NCBI RefSeq assembly: GCF_017498525.1
Contig: NZ_CP071796.1
Span: forward strand, 3,410,001 to 3,474,000
Length of the DNA stretch: 64,000 bases
Source: Ottowia testudinis
GTDB taxonomy: Bacteria; Pseudomonadota; Gammaproteobacteria; Burkholderiales; Burkholderiaceae_C
Direction of reading: 5' to 3'
Part shown: positions 26,943 through 36,995 of the stretch, piece by piece
Layout: each line of letters opens with the position of its first letter
How positions within the stretch are numbered: position 1 is the stretch's first letter
Made by a program: the position numbers and the translations under genes
The notes under the pieces: model-generated
The model's input: the letters and a program-made list of their open reading frames with translations, nothing else
Told to the model about the DNA's origin: nothing
The model's database searches: none

Positions 26943-27077
26943 CGCCCCTGTGAACCGTCTGCGGCGTGTGCGTCCCAACGGACGGCGCCAGCGTCCAGGG
27001 AATCCAGGACACGAGCCCCCTCATTTGATGCGCTGCCGGGGCGCCACCCCGCGAGCCAGCGGCGCCAGGCGGCCCCA

Positions 27078-27530
27078 TCAAAGATAAGAACGCGACAGCG
27101 ACTCGGCCACGCACACGGGCTTGTCCGCGCCCTCGCGCTCGATGGTGCACTTCCACGCCATCTGCATGCCGCCGTCGATGGGTTCGGCGCTCACCAACTC
27201 GACCCGCACGCGCAAGCGGCTGTTCACCGGCACCGGGGCCATGAACCGCACCTTGTTCAGCCCGTAGTTGATGCCCATGCGCACCTCCTTGACGCGAATC
27301 GCGCGGTCGAAAAAACCCGCCAGCAGCGACAGCGTGAGGTAGCCGTGCGCGATGGTGGTGCCAAAGGGCCCTGCCTTGGCGCGCTCGGCATCCACGTGTA
27401 TCCACTGGTGGTCGCCCGTGGCGTCGGCAAACTGGTTGATGTGCGCCTGCGTCACGGTGTGCCAGTCGGTGACCGTGATTTCCTGGCCCGCCTGGGCGGC
27501 CAGCTCGGCCAAGGTGTCAAAGGTTCTCAT
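27078..27530 (-). CDS. MaoC-family dehydratase (hot-dog fold)
   Basis: 150 residues. The hydratase-2 motif is visible as HINQFADATGDHQWIHVD, with the catalytic Asp/His pair, followed by GPFGTTIAHGYLTLSLL. Enzymes of this type hydrate enoyl-CoA substrates; the substrate here is unknown. The start at 27530 (MRTFDTLAEL) was chosen over an upstream in-frame ATG because it matches the family N-terminus. It is a single gene upstream of no obvious fatty-acid operon. Confidence 0.9.
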   Translation of the reverse strand: MRTFDTLAELAAQAGQEITVTDWHTVTQAHINQFADATGDHQWIHVDAERAKAGPFGTTIAHGYLTLSLLAGFFDRAIRVKEVRMGINYGLNKVRFMAPVPVNSRLRVRVELVSAEPIDGGMQMAWKCTIEREGADKPVCVAESLSRSYL

Positions 27531-27566
27531 GGCCGCCAATCTAGCGCCCACGGCGCGCCGCTGCTG

Positions 27567-28193
27567 TCAGCCGTGCGACTGATCCAGCCAACCGCAAAGG
27601 CTCTGCCATTGCTCAAGGTCGCGCGCCACGCGCCCCGGCCCGACATCGAACAAGGTCAACCCGCGCGCCGCCAGATAAACATAGTTCTGTGTCGACCGCA
27701 GCGTCGCCAGCACCGGCAGGCCCAGGCCTTCGGTGAATTGGCGCAACTGGTCGGCGGCGATGGTGCGTTCGTCCACCCGCATGCCAACCAGGCCGATGCC
27801 ACGCCGATCGGCGCCCTTGGCGTCGGCCAGCTGGTCAATGAACTCACGCGTGGCGTAGATGTCGAAGATGCTGGGCTGCACCGGCACCAGCACCTTGTCG
27901 GCGATGCGCAGCACTTCCTTCAGCCGGCTGCCGTGCAGGCCGGCCGGGGTATCGAGCACCACGTGGGTGGTGCCCTTGGGCGGGCGCACGATCAGATCGC
28001 GCTGAACTTCCCAGCTGGCGATGGGGCGTGCCGCCTCGGGCCGCAGGCCCAGCCACAGGCGTGACGACTGCTGCCGGTCCACATCGCCCAGCATGACCGC
28101 GTGCCCCTGGCTGGCCCAGTAGCCGGCCACGTTGGTCGCCAGGGTGGACTTGCCCACCCCGCCCTTGGGATTCGCGATCACGACCACTGGCAT
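27567..28193 (-). CDS. ParA/MinD-like ATPase
   Basis: 208 residues. The deviant Walker A KGGVGKST is at residues 10-17, switch I follows as GDVDRQQSS, and the Walker B region is VVLDTPAGLHG. Without a ParB or MinC/MinE partner nearby its cargo is unknown; small orphan ParA proteins of this size position other macromolecular machines or appear as CbiA-like ATPases. It is tail-adjacent to the MaoC gene (36 bp apart) on the same strand. Confidence 0.88.
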   Translation of the reverse strand: MPVVVIANPKGGVGKSTLATNVAGYWASQGHAVMLGDVDRQQSSRLWLGLRPEAARPIASWEVQRDLIVRPPKGTTHVVLDTPAGLHGSRLKEVLRIADKVLVPVQPSIFDIYATREFIDQLADAKGADRRGIGLVGMRVDERTIAADQLRQFTEGLGLPVLATLRSTQNYVYLAARGLTLFDVGPGRVARDLEQWQSLCGWLDQSHG

Positions 28194-28290
28194 GGCAACT
28201 TCTCCTCCTGCTGAGACAGCGGCCTATGTTAGCGGCAGCGCCTGCAAGCCGTTTTGGTCTGCCACGGATTGATAAGGAAAGATGACCTTG

Positions 28291-28336
28291 GCGCCCTCCA
28301 ATCAAGCGCGAACAGCTACTTTTTTAATAGCATTTT
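28291..28336 (+). repeat. Dispersed palindromic repeat, copy R9
   Basis: GCGCCCTCCAATCAAGCGCG followed by AACAGCTACTTTTTTAATAG. It lies just after the TauE-type gene stop. Confidence 0.75.
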
Positions 28337-28337
28337 C

Positions 28338-29087
28338 TCAAGACAGCGCATCCCACACCAGCTTCAGCCCCGTCAGCAGCATGCCCAGGTAGATGAAGCG
28401 GTAGAACAGCACCTGGTCGATGCGCCGCGCGATGCGCACACCGACCCACACGCCCAGCGGCGCCAGCGGCAGCAGCACCAGCGAGGTGGCCAGGTTGCGC
28501 CAGTCCAGCAGCCCCAGCCACGCATAGGGCGCCCACTTGGCCAGGTTGATGACGAAGAAGAAGTACGCCATGGTGCCGGTAAAGCGTACGGGCGACAGCT
28601 GCAGCGGGATCACGTAAGCGTTGATGGGCGGGCCGCCCGCATGCGCCACGAAGCTGGTGAAGCCCGAGGTGGCGGCCAGCATCGCCCCCGCCCAGCGCGG
28701 CGGCGGCACATCGCCCGCCCGGGGCGGAAACAGCAGGCGCTGCGCCAGAAACAGCAGCGTGAACACGCCCACGATGCCGGCCACCCACTGGGCCTGCAAC
28801 AGCTTGAACGACAGCGTGCCGACGACGATGCCGACCAGGCCCCACGGCAGCAGGAACTTGAGCAGCGCGCGGTCGAAATCGCGGCGAAACGCGGCAATGC
28901 CCAGCAGATCCATCACCAGCAGCACCGGCATCAGAATCGCCGCCGCCTGCGGCACCGCCACCGTCAGCGCCATCAGCGGCACCGCGAGCGAGCCGAAGCC
29001 GGCGCCGAAGCCGCTCTTGCTCACGCCCAGCAACAGCACCGCCGGCACGGCGGCGGCGTAGAAATGCCAGTCGGTGATGGGGTTCAT
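28338..29087 (-). CDS. Sulfite exporter TauE/SafE family membrane protein
   Basis: 249 residues, about eight membrane helices. The first half has the family signature LLGVSKSGFGAGFGSLAVPLM and the second half the related GFTSFVAHAGGPPINAYV, reflecting internal duplication. Relatives export sulfite, sulfoacetate or other organosulfur anions; the substrate here is not predictable. The start at 29087 (MNPITDWHFY) avoids a non-family N-terminal extension that contains an imperfect repeat remnant. Confidence 0.9.
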   Translation of the reverse strand: MNPITDWHFYAAAVPAVLLLGVSKSGFGAGFGSLAVPLMALTVAVPQAAAILMPVLLVMDLLGIAAFRRDFDRALLKFLLPWGLVGIVVGTLSFKLLQAQWVAGIVGVFTLLFLAQRLLFPPRAGDVPPPRWAGAMLAATSGFTSFVAHAGGPPINAYVIPLQLSPVRFTGTMAYFFFVINLAKWAPYAWLGLLDWRNLATSLVLLPLAPLGVWVGVRIARRIDQVLFYRFIYLGMLLTGLKLVWDALS

Positions 29088-29220
29088 GAGTGAAATGCGG
29101 CGCGAGTCGCGGTGAATACAGCGGCGCCAGCTATGGTTTTGATAGTCACACGCTGCGCTGACCGCCCGGCGCAGCGGCACGCCTGCGCCGGCCAGCCGCC
29201 GACTTTACCCGCCGCGCGGC

Positions 29221-29226
29221 CACAAT
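29221..29226 (+). promoter_or_regulatory. -10 box eight bases before ATG: likely leaderless start
   Basis: CACAAT, then 8 bases, then the ATG of the TRIC-type gene; no Shine-Dalgarno sequence. Confidence 0.4.
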
Positions 29227-29234
29227 AGCCGGCC

Positions 29235-29888
29235 ATGGACTACCTGCAACCCTTGTCACCGCTGTGGGGCACGCGCCTGCACATGGCGCTGGAGCTGGCC
29301 GCCACGCTGGCGTTTGCGCTGTCGGGCGTGATCGAGGCGGCGCGCAAGCGGCTGGACGTGGTGGGCGTGGCCGTGGTGGCGTTTGCCGCAGCCTTTGGCG
29401 GCGGCACGCTGCGCGACCTGCTGCTGGACTACCGCCCGTTCTTCTGGGTGGCCCACATCGAGTTTCTGTGGAGCGTGGTGGCGCTGTGCGCCGCGGCCAT
29501 GCTGTTCATGCGCCAGCAGCACCTGCACCCGACCGAGCGCGCCATCCTGTGGCCCGACGCCATCGGCCTGGGCCTGTTCACCGCCATCGGCGTTGACCGC
29601 GCGCTGGCCATGGGCCAGCCGGCGCTGGTGGCGGTGATGATGGGCGTGATCACCAGCGTGTTCGGCGGCGTGCTGCGCGACGTGCTGTGCAACGAGGTGC
29701 CGCGCGCCCTGTCCGACCACCGGCCCTACGCGCTGTGGGCCTTTGCCGGCGGCTGGCTGCACTGCGTGCTGCTGACGCTGGCCGGCCTGCCGCCGTGGCT
29801 GGCGCTGACGTTGACCGTGGTGGCCACGGCCGGCCTGCGCCTGGTGTCGGTGTACCGCGACTGGCAATTGCCCAGCTGGCACGACTGA
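29235..29888 (+). CDS. TRIC cation channel family protein (UPF0126/YadS)
   Basis: 217 residues, seven membrane helices arranged as two related halves. Signature segments are ALSGVIEAARKRLDVVGV, AAFGGGTLRDLLLD and, in the second half, GVITSVFGGVLRDVLCNEVP. Prokaryotic TRIC proteins form homotrimeric monovalent-cation channels; some relatives transport glycine or other small solutes. Divergent from the TauE gene and convergent with the next receptor gene. Confidence 0.93.
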   Translation: MDYLQPLSPLWGTRLHMALELAATLAFALSGVIEAARKRLDVVGVAVVAFAAAFGGGTLRDLLLDYRPFFWVAHIEFLWSVVALCAAAMLFMRQQHLHPTERAILWPDAIGLGLFTAIGVDRALAMGQPALVAVMMGVITSVFGGVLRDVLCNEVPRALSDHRPYALWAFAGGWLHCVLLTLAGLPPWLALTLTVVATAGLRLVSVYRDWQLPSWHD

Positions 29889-29906
29889 CGCCCGGCGGCG
29901 CCGGCG

Positions 29907-30899
29907 TCAATCCACCTTGGCGCCCGACTGCTTGACCACCGGCGCCCACTTGGCCGTCTCGGCCTTGATGAAGGCCTCGAACTGCGCCGGCGTCTCGGGG
30001 TGCGCCACGGCGCCCTGCTCGGCCATCTGCTTGATGACCTCGGGCTTGGCCAGCACCTTGACCATGGCCGCGTTCAGCCGCGCCACCACGTCGGCCGGCA
30101 CCTTGCGCTGCGTGAACAGGCCGAACCACGAGGTGGCGTTGTAGCCCGGCACGCCGGCTTCGGCAATCGTGGGCACGTCGGGCAGCTCGGGCGAGCGCTT
30201 GTCGGTGGTGACGGCAATCGCACGCAGCTTGCCGCCCTTGACGTGCTGTATGGCCGAGGGCATGTTGTCGAACATGATGTCGGTCTGCCCCGCCAGCAGG
30301 TCGGCGATGGCCGGCGCGCTGCCCTTGTAGGGCACATGCATCATGTCCACCTTGGCCAGGCTCTTGAACAGCTCGGCCGACAGGTGGATCGAGGTGCCGC
30401 TGCCCGACGACGCCACGTTGACCTTGCCCGGGTGGGCCTTGGCGAACTCGATCAGCTCCTTCACCGTCTTGTAGGGCCGCGAGGGGTGCGCCACCAGCAG
30501 GTTGGGCACCATGGCCACCCGCGTGATGGGGGAAAAGTCGCCCAGCGGGCTGTAGGGCAGCTTGCTGTACAGCGCCTCGTTGATGCCGTGTGTGCCCACG
30601 GTGCCCATCAGCAGCGTGTAGCCGTCGGGCGCAGCCCTCGCCGCCGCCTGCGCGCCGATGTTGCCGCCGGCGCCGGCCTTGTTGTCGATCACCACGGGCT
30701 GGCCCAGCTCGCCCTCCAGCGCCTTGCCGACGATGCGCGCCAGGATGTCGGTGGTGCCGCCGGCCGAGAAGGGCACGACCATGGTGATGGGCTTGCTGGG
30801 ATACGCCTGCGCCAGCGCGGCGCCGGGCAGCGCGGCGGACAGCGCGAGCGCGGCTGTGGTGGCCAACGCGCGGCGACGGGGGAAGACGGTGCGGCTCAT
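29907..30899 (-). CDS. Tripartite tricarboxylate transporter substrate-binding protein (Bug family)
   Basis: 330 residues. A twin-arginine-like start (SRTVFPRRRALATTAALALS) leads to a signal peptide ending ALAQA. Then PITMVVPFSAGGTTDILARIV and IDNKAGAGGNIGAQAAA give the Bug signature. The start at 30899 follows GAGGAAC. It is orphaned from TctAB genes. It is about 60% like the other two receptors only in the shared motifs, so recent duplication is not evident. Confidence 0.93.
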   Translation of the reverse strand: MSRTVFPRRRALATTAALALSAALPGAALAQAYPSKPITMVVPFSAGGTTDILARIVGKALEGELGQPVVIDNKAGAGGNIGAQAAARAAPDGYTLLMGTVGTHGINEALYSKLPYSPLGDFSPITRVAMVPNLLVAHPSRPYKTVKELIEFAKAHPGKVNVASSGSGTSIHLSAELFKSLAKVDMMHVPYKGSAPAIADLLAGQTDIMFDNMPSAIQHVKGGKLRAIAVTTDKRSPELPDVPTIAEAGVPGYNATSWFGLFTQRKVPADVVARLNAAMVKVLAKPEVIKQMAEQGAVAHPETPAQFEAFIKAETAKWAPVVKQSGAKVD

Positions 30900-30949
30900 G
30901 TCGGTTCCTCTTAGTTCAAACGGGGGACGACGAAAAACAACAAATCTGG

Positions 30950-30996
30950 TGCTGGCGCTTGATGGACAAGCGCGAGCAGCTATCAAAAACAATGCG
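30950..30996 (-). repeat. Dispersed palindromic repeat, copy R10
   Basis: GCGCTTG-ATGGA-CAAGCGC followed by GAGCAGCTATCAAAA; a complete copy. Confidence 0.9.
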
Positions 30997-31312
30997 ATCG
31001 GTTCACCGGCTGGCCGCCGATCGCGCCCCCGATGGTAGCGGCGCTGAGCGGCGGGCGGCCACACCACACCCCTTGGAGCTGCTGCAAGCGCCGTGACCGC
31101 GGTGCGCCGATGGATTGCACGTGGCGTTGACCGTCATGCTGGTCAATGCGATGCCGGGGCGATCGAGGCGGAGCCGGGACGACCGCGCGAAAGGTGCACG
31201 AACATGACATTGTTCTCTAGGCGCCCAACCCGCATGCAGGCTTAATATTGGTGCCATACGCCAAAAAGCGTCCGCCATGGCGTCGGCCAATTAGTCAACT
31301 CTCAGAAAGCCA
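30997..31312. other. Intergenic stretch with nothing recognised
   Basis: Between repeat R10 and the TRAP receptor gene no ORF with coding character, hairpin terminator or operator was seen. The TRAP promoter must lie near its end, but no strong -35/-10 pair stands out. Confidence 0.5.
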
Positions 31313-32356
31313 ATGATGGGTATCACGCGCAAGCAGTTCCTCAAGAGCACCGCCGCGGCGACGCTGGCCATGACGGCGTTGCGAAACGCCAACGCAGCAG
31401 GCAAAACGGTGCGCATCGCCACCGTGACCGGCGCCGACATCCCGGAAGGCCGCGCCGTGCAATGGTTGGTGCCCGAGCTTGAAAAAGCCAGCGACGGCGC
31501 GCTGAAAGTCGAATACCTTCCCTCGGCCGGCGGTGGCAAGCTGAACGACGCCAAGGGCAGCATGTATGCGAACCTGGTCGAAGCCAACGGCGTCGACCTC
31601 GTCATCGGCAACTCGACGCAGTGCGCCTCGGTGATGGATCTCAAGCCACTCAAGATCTGGGACATGCCGTTCCTGTTCTCCAACTACAAGGAAGTGGACA
31701 CGGTGCTGGACGGCCCGATCGGCGAGCAGGCCTATGGCGACATCGAGAAAAAAGGTCTGAAGGGCCTGATGTACATGGAAAACGGGTTCCGAAACGTCTG
31801 CAATGACGTGCGCCCGATCAACACGCCGGACGACTTCAAAGGCCTCATCATCCGCACCATTCCGGGCTCGATCGCCTCGAAAGTGTTCGAGGCCATGGGC
31901 GCGCAGACGTTGGGCGCGCCCTTCCCTCAGGTGTACAGCATGCTGAAGGAGAAAAAAATCAATGCCGCCGAATGCCCGTTCGGCGCCATCCTCGACCAAA
32001 AATGGCATGAGGTCACGCGCTACCTCACCGTCATCAACTACGTCTACAGCCCGAACGCGGTGACGGTAAGCCTGAAGTTTTGGAACACGCTGGCGCCCAA
32101 GGAGCAAAAAATACTGGTCGAGCAGCTTGCAAGGGCGCGCACGGTGCAGCGCGACATCAATCGCAAGCTGCAGTCCGAGGCCGCCGAGCAGCTGCGCGTC
32201 AAGGGCATGCAGGTCAACACCGTCAGCAACGAGCAAATTCGACGGTTCGAGAACCGGTTGAACAAGATCTCCGCCTCGATCGCCCAAGAGGTGGGCCTGT
32301 CGCTGTGGATCGACGTCAACAAGACGTTGAACGGGGTGCGCGAGAAAAAGCTTTGA
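31313..32356 (+). CDS. TRAP transporter substrate-binding protein, DctP family (orphan)
   Basis: 347 residues. An N-terminal Tat/Sec-like leader (ITRKQFLKSTAAATLAM) is followed by the DctP fold: KTVRIATVTGADIPEGRAVQ, the GNSTQCASVMDLKPL region, and the family Arg region FKGLIIRTIPGSIASKVFEAMGAQ that binds a carboxylate ligand. The small and large membrane subunits (DctQ, DctM) are not adjacent. It lies beside the aromatic degradation genes, so an aromatic or dicarboxylic acid ligand is possible but unproven. A second ATG (31316) is an alternative start. Confidence 0.92.
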   Translation: MMGITRKQFLKSTAAATLAMTALRNANAAGKTVRIATVTGADIPEGRAVQWLVPELEKASDGALKVEYLPSAGGGKLNDAKGSMYANLVEANGVDLVIGNSTQCASVMDLKPLKIWDMPFLFSNYKEVDTVLDGPIGEQAYGDIEKKGLKGLMYMENGFRNVCNDVRPINTPDDFKGLIIRTIPGSIASKVFEAMGAQTLGAPFPQVYSMLKEKKINAAECPFGAILDQKWHEVTRYLTVINYVYSPNAVTVSLKFWNTLAPKEQKILVEQLARARTVQRDINRKLQSEAAEQLRVKGMQVNTVSNEQIRRFENRLNKISASIAQEVGLSLWIDVNKTLNGVREKKL

Positions 32357-32401
32357 CCGCACCCGCGCCGGGCGCACGCCGCGCAAGGGCGCGGCGCTGA
32401 T

Positions 32402-33604
<1,203 letters not shown>

Positions 33605-33615
33605 TCGGGGTCTCC

Positions 33616-33661
33616 TATCAAAAATATAGCTTCTTGCGCACACCAGGAAAGCGCTGGCGGC
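33616..33661 (-). repeat. Dispersed palindromic repeat, copy R11
   Basis: TCAAAAATATAGCTTCTTGC followed by GCACACCAGGAAAGCGCTGGCGG. The copy is diverged in one arm; it lies between pcaF and pcaJ. Confidence 0.75.
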
Positions 33662-34309
33662 CTATTTGACCAATATCGGTTGACCGACCATCGCTTGCAG
33701 CGCGTCAGGCGTCAGGCCATCCACCGCGTCCACCAGGCACAGGCCCTGCGGTGAGCATTCGAACGTGGCCAGGTCAGTGTAGATGCGCTTGACGCAGCCG
33801 ATGGCCGTCAGCGGATAAGTGCATTGGGCGACGATCTTGCTGGCGCCCTGCTTGGTCAGCAAATCCATCATCACCCAGGTCTGTTTGGCACCCACGGCCA
33901 GGTCCATGGCGCCGCCGACGGCGGGGATGGCGCCCGGCTCGCCGGTGCTCCAGTTGGCCAGGTCGCCCGTCACCGACACCTGAAATGCGCCCAGCACGCA
34001 CACGTCCAGGTGGCCGCCGCGCATCATGGCAAAGCTGTCGGCGTGGTGAAAGAAGGCGCCGCCCGGCAGCAGCGTGACGGGCTGCTTGCCGGCGTTGATG
34101 AGGTCGTAATCCTCGCTGCCGGGCGCGGGCGCCGGGCCCATGCCGAGGATGCCGTTTTCTGAATGCAGGATCACCTCGCGCCCGGCCGGAATGTGGTTGG
34201 CCACCAGTGTCGGCTGACCGATGCCGAGGTTGACGTAGGCGCCATCGGGAATGTCCTGCGCCACGCGGCGGGCGAGTTCGTTTTTACTTCGCTTTTGATA
34301 GCTGCTCAC
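33662..34309 (-). CDS. pcaJ: 3-Oxoadipate/3-oxoacid CoA-transferase subunit B
   Basis: Transfers CoA from succinyl-CoA to 3-oxoadipate together with PcaI. The 215-residue protein has the catalytic Glu in HSENGILGMGP (about 50) and the family features VNLGIGQPTLVANHIP and GGAMDLAVGAKQTWVMM. The start is GTG at 34309, with GGAG 7 bases upstream. The first ~10 residues (SSYQKRSKN) are encoded by a repeat copy that therefore supplies the start region. Its substrate could also be acetoacetate, but the cluster favours 3-oxoadipate. Confidence 0.93.
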   Translation of the reverse strand: MSSYQKRSKNELARRVAQDIPDGAYVNLGIGQPTLVANHIPAGREVILHSENGILGMGPAPAPGSEDYDLINAGKQPVTLLPGGAFFHHADSFAMMRGGHLDVCVLGAFQVSVTGDLANWSTGEPGAIPAVGGAMDLAVGAKQTWVMMDLLTKQGASKIVAQCTYPLTAIGCVKRIYTDLATFECSPQGLCLVDAVDGLTPDALQAMVGQPILVK

Positions 34310-34316
34310 GCTTGTT
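34281..34316 (-). repeat. Dispersed repeat copy R12, forming the start region of pcaJ
   Basis: TTACTTCGCTTTTGATAGCT followed by GCTCACGCTTG. Read on the minus strand it contains the pcaJ GTG start and the first codons. Confidence 0.75.
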
Positions 34317-34336
34317 CTCCGCGGGAAAAGGCCCGA

Positions 34337-35053
34337 TCAGGCTGCATTTTTCAGGCCACCCGCCTGCGTCGCCACGCGCGGCACTTGCACGATCTTGCTG
34401 ACGAAGATGCCGGGCGTGACGATGGCTTCGGGGTCGAGCTGGCCCAGCTCGACCACTTCATGCACGGTGGCCACCGTGAACTTGGCCGCCATCGCCACCA
34501 CGGGGCCAAAGTTGCGCGCCGCCATGCGGTACGTCAGGTTGCCCCAGCGGTCGCCGCGCTCGGCCCGCACCAGCGCGACGTCGCCGTAAATCGGGTACTC
34601 CAGCACGTAGTCGCGGCCGTTGATGCGGCGGGTCTCCTTGGGACTGCCGTCGGCGTTTTTCGCCAGCTCGGTGCCGAAGCCCGTGGGGCAAAAGAAGGCG
34701 CCGATGCCCGCGCCCGCCGCGCGCATGCGCTCGGCCAGGTTGCCCTGGGGCACCAGTTCCAGCTCAAGCTGCCCGCTGCGGTAGGCAGCGTCGAACACGT
34801 GGCTGTCGGCCTGGCGCGGAAAGCTGCAGATGATCTTGCGCACGCGCCCCGCCTTGATCAGCGCGGCCACGCCGTGCTCGGCATTGCCGGCGTTGTTGCA
34901 CACCAGGGTCAGGTCGCGCGCGCCCTGCGCGATCAGGCCGTCGATCAGCTCGCCCGGCGTGCCGGCGGTGCCAAAGCCGCCGATGAGTACCGTGGCGCCG
35001 TCCTGCACCCCGGCCAGCGCATCGGCCACCGAGGCCGCAATTTTGTCGATCAT
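34337..35053 (-). CDS. pcaI: 3-Oxoadipate/3-oxoacid CoA-transferase subunit A
   Basis: Partner of PcaJ, 238 residues. The CoA-transferase family I signature is visible as VLIGGFGTAGTPGELIDGL (about 22-40), followed by LTLVCNNAGN and GNLAERMRAAGAGI. The gene precedes pcaJ by 27 bp. The start at 35053 (MIDKIAASVADAL) matches the family N-terminus; longer readings would overlap pcaD. Confidence 0.94.
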   Translation of the reverse strand: MIDKIAASVADALAGVQDGATVLIGGFGTAGTPGELIDGLIAQGARDLTLVCNNAGNAEHGVAALIKAGRVRKIICSFPRQADSHVFDAAYRSGQLELELVPQGNLAERMRAAGAGIGAFFCPTGFGTELAKNADGSPKETRRINGRDYVLEYPIYGDVALVRAERGDRWGNLTYRMAARNFGPVVAMAAKFTVATVHEVVELGQLDPEAIVTPGIFVSKIVQVPRVATQAGGLKNAA

Positions 35054-35093
35054 GAAAGTCTCCGTGCGCGGCTTGCGCGCCAGGGAGCCAAGG

Positions 35094-35894
35094 TTACCGC
35101 GTGGCGCCCTCGCCCGCTTGCTGCAGGAACGCGAGCAGGGCCGCGTTGAAATCCGCCGGCTGCTCGACATTCGACAAATGCCCGGTGGGCAGCAGCACCA
35201 GCTCCGCGCCGGCAATGCCGTGCGCCAGCTCGTGCGCCTGCGCGGGCGGCGTGGACAAATCGTGCGTGCCGCCCACAACCAGCGTGGGCGTGGCGATCTC
35301 TCCCAAGCGGCCGCGCAGGTCGGCTTCGGCCAGCGCCTGGCAGGTGGCGATGTAGCCGTGCGCGGGCGTGTCGCTGAACACGGCCTGCAAGGCCGCCATG
35401 CGCGCCGGCGCCGCCTGGGCAAAATCGGGCGAAAACCAGCGCGGCACCACCTGCGCCGCCAGGGCTGGCATGCCAAGTTGCTGCACCTGCGCGGCGCGGC
35501 CGGCCCAGCCTTGCGCCGTGCCGACGCGCGCCGCCGTGTTGCACGCGGCCAGGCTCGACAGCCGCCGCGGGTGGTGCAGCGCCAGCCACTGGCCCACCAG
35601 CCCGCCCATCGACAGGCCGCAGAAATGCGCGCGCGGCGCTTGCAGATGGTCCATCAGCGCGATCACGTCCTGCCCCATGTCGGGCAGCGTGTAGGGGCCG
35701 GGCGGCGCGCCGGAGCGGCCGTGGCCGCGTGCGTCGTAGCGCAGCACGCGAAAGTAGGCGGCCAGCGCATCTGCCTGCTCGTCCCACATCGACAGATCGC
35801 TGCCCAGCGAGTGGGCCAGGATGAGCAGTGGCGCATCGGGCGCGCCGTGCAGCTCGTAGTTCAGACGCGCGGGGGCAGTTGGGGCGATCGGCAT
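35094..35894 (-). CDS. pcaD: 3-Oxoadipate enol-lactonase
   Basis: Hydrolyses 3-oxoadipate enol-lactone to 3-oxoadipate. The 266-residue alpha/beta hydrolase has the nucleophile elbow GLSMGGLVGQ (Ser at about 96), the oxyanion region LAHSLGSDLSMWDEQ, DARGHGRSGAP, the acid in VGGTHDLSTPP and the catalytic His in LPTGHLSNVEQP. The start at 35894 (MPIAPTAPARLNYEL) excludes a longer reading that runs into a repeat copy. It links the catBC and pcaIJF steps. Confidence 0.94.
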   Translation of the reverse strand: MPIAPTAPARLNYELHGAPDAPLLILAHSLGSDLSMWDEQADALAAYFRVLRYDARGHGRSGAPPGPYTLPDMGQDVIALMDHLQAPRAHFCGLSMGGLVGQWLALHHPRRLSSLAACNTAARVGTAQGWAGRAAQVQQLGMPALAAQVVPRWFSPDFAQAAPARMAALQAVFSDTPAHGYIATCQALAEADLRGRLGEIATPTLVVGGTHDLSTPPAQAHELAHGIAGAELVLLPTGHLSNVEQPADFNAALLAFLQQAGEGATR

Positions 35895-35925
35895 GGCTGA
35901 GTTTTCAGGTTTATTCGCACTTTTC

Positions 35926-35964
35926 CTTGATGGTCCAGCGCAAGCAGCTCTCACTTAAATAGCA
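35926..35964 (+). repeat. Dispersed repeat, copy R13 (diverged)
   Basis: CTTGATGGTCCAGCGCAAGC followed by AGCTCTCACTTAAATAG. It lies between pcaD and the receptor gene. Confidence 0.6.
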
Positions 35965-35972
35965 TGGCGCGA

Positions 35973-36974
35973 TCACTCCGCGCTGATGCTGCGCTCTCGG
36001 ATGATCTGGCCCCAGCGCTTGGTTTCGGCCGCCAGGTGGCTGGCCAGCTCGGCGGGTGACGAGCCGATCGGCTCCGCTCCCACCGATGCCAGCTTGGCGC
36101 GCACGGACGGCTTGGCCAGTGCATCGACCAGCGCCTTGTTCAACCGCGCGACGATCGACTGCGGTGTGCCCGCGGGCATGAACACGGCAAACCACGGCGA
36201 CAAATCGTAGCCTGGCAGAGCGGCTTCCGCGATGGTCGGCACGCCGGGCATGGCGGCGGAGCGCTTGGCCGTGGTGATGCCCAGCACGCGCAGCTTGCCT
36301 GCGTCGATGTGTGGCTTGGCCGAGGTGATGCTGTCGAACATGTAGTTGACCTGCCCACCCAGCAGGTCGGCCACAGCTGGCCCGCTGCCGCGATAAGGCA
36401 CATGCTGCATGCGCACCTGACCCATGTGGGCGAACAACTCGCCCGCCAGATGGATCGAGGTGCCGACGCCGGCAGAGGCGTAGGTCAGCTGGCCCGGCTG
36501 CGCTCGGGCGGCCGCCAGCACATCCTGCACGGTCTTCACACTGGGCTGCGTCTGGTTGGTCACCAGCACGTTGGGCACCACGGCCAGCAGGCTGACCGGC
36601 TCGAAGTCCTTGACCGGGTCGTAGCTCAGGCGCTGATAGAGAAATGGGTTGGTGGCCATGCCGATGGAGGTGATCATCATGGTGTAGCCGTCCGGCTTGG
36701 CCTTGGCCACCTGGTCGGCGCCGATGTTGCCGCCCGCCCCGGCGCGGTTTTCGATCACGAAGGGGCGGCCCAGCGACTGCGCCATTTCATCGCCCAGGGT
36801 GCGCGCGATCACGTCCATGGCGCCGCCAGGCGGAAACGGCACGACCCAGCGCACCGGGCGCTCGGGCCAGGTGGCCGTTGCGGCAGCGGGCGCGGCCAAG
36901 GGCGCCAGTGCCAAGACGGCACATGCGGACAGCACATGGCGGCGAGACAAGCTGAAACATTCAATAGGCGTCAT
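35973..36974 (-). CDS. Tripartite tricarboxylate transporter substrate-binding protein within the cat/pca cluster
   Basis: 333 residues, Bug family: a leader with SLSRRHVLSACAVLALAPL, then VRWVVPFPPGGAMDVIARTLG and FVIENRAGAGGNIGADQVAKA. It lies between pcaD and catC in the same direction, the usual position of a gene for uptake of the pathway substrate, so its ligand may be muconate, muconolactone or a related aromatic acid; that is inferred from context. No TctAB genes are in the window. Confidence 0.92.
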   Translation of the reverse strand: MTPIECFSLSRRHVLSACAVLALAPLAAPAAATATWPERPVRWVVPFPPGGAMDVIARTLGDEMAQSLGRPFVIENRAGAGGNIGADQVAKAKPDGYTMMITSIGMATNPFLYQRLSYDPVKDFEPVSLLAVVPNVLVTNQTQPSVKTVQDVLAAARAQPGQLTYASAGVGTSIHLAGELFAHMGQVRMQHVPYRGSGPAVADLLGGQVNYMFDSITSAKPHIDAGKLRVLGITTAKRSAAMPGVPTIAEAALPGYDLSPWFAVFMPAGTPQSIVARLNKALVDALAKPSVRAKLASVGAEPIGSSPAELASHLAAETKRWGQIIRERSISAE

Positions 36975-36995
36975 GGAAACAGCTCCTTCAATCGA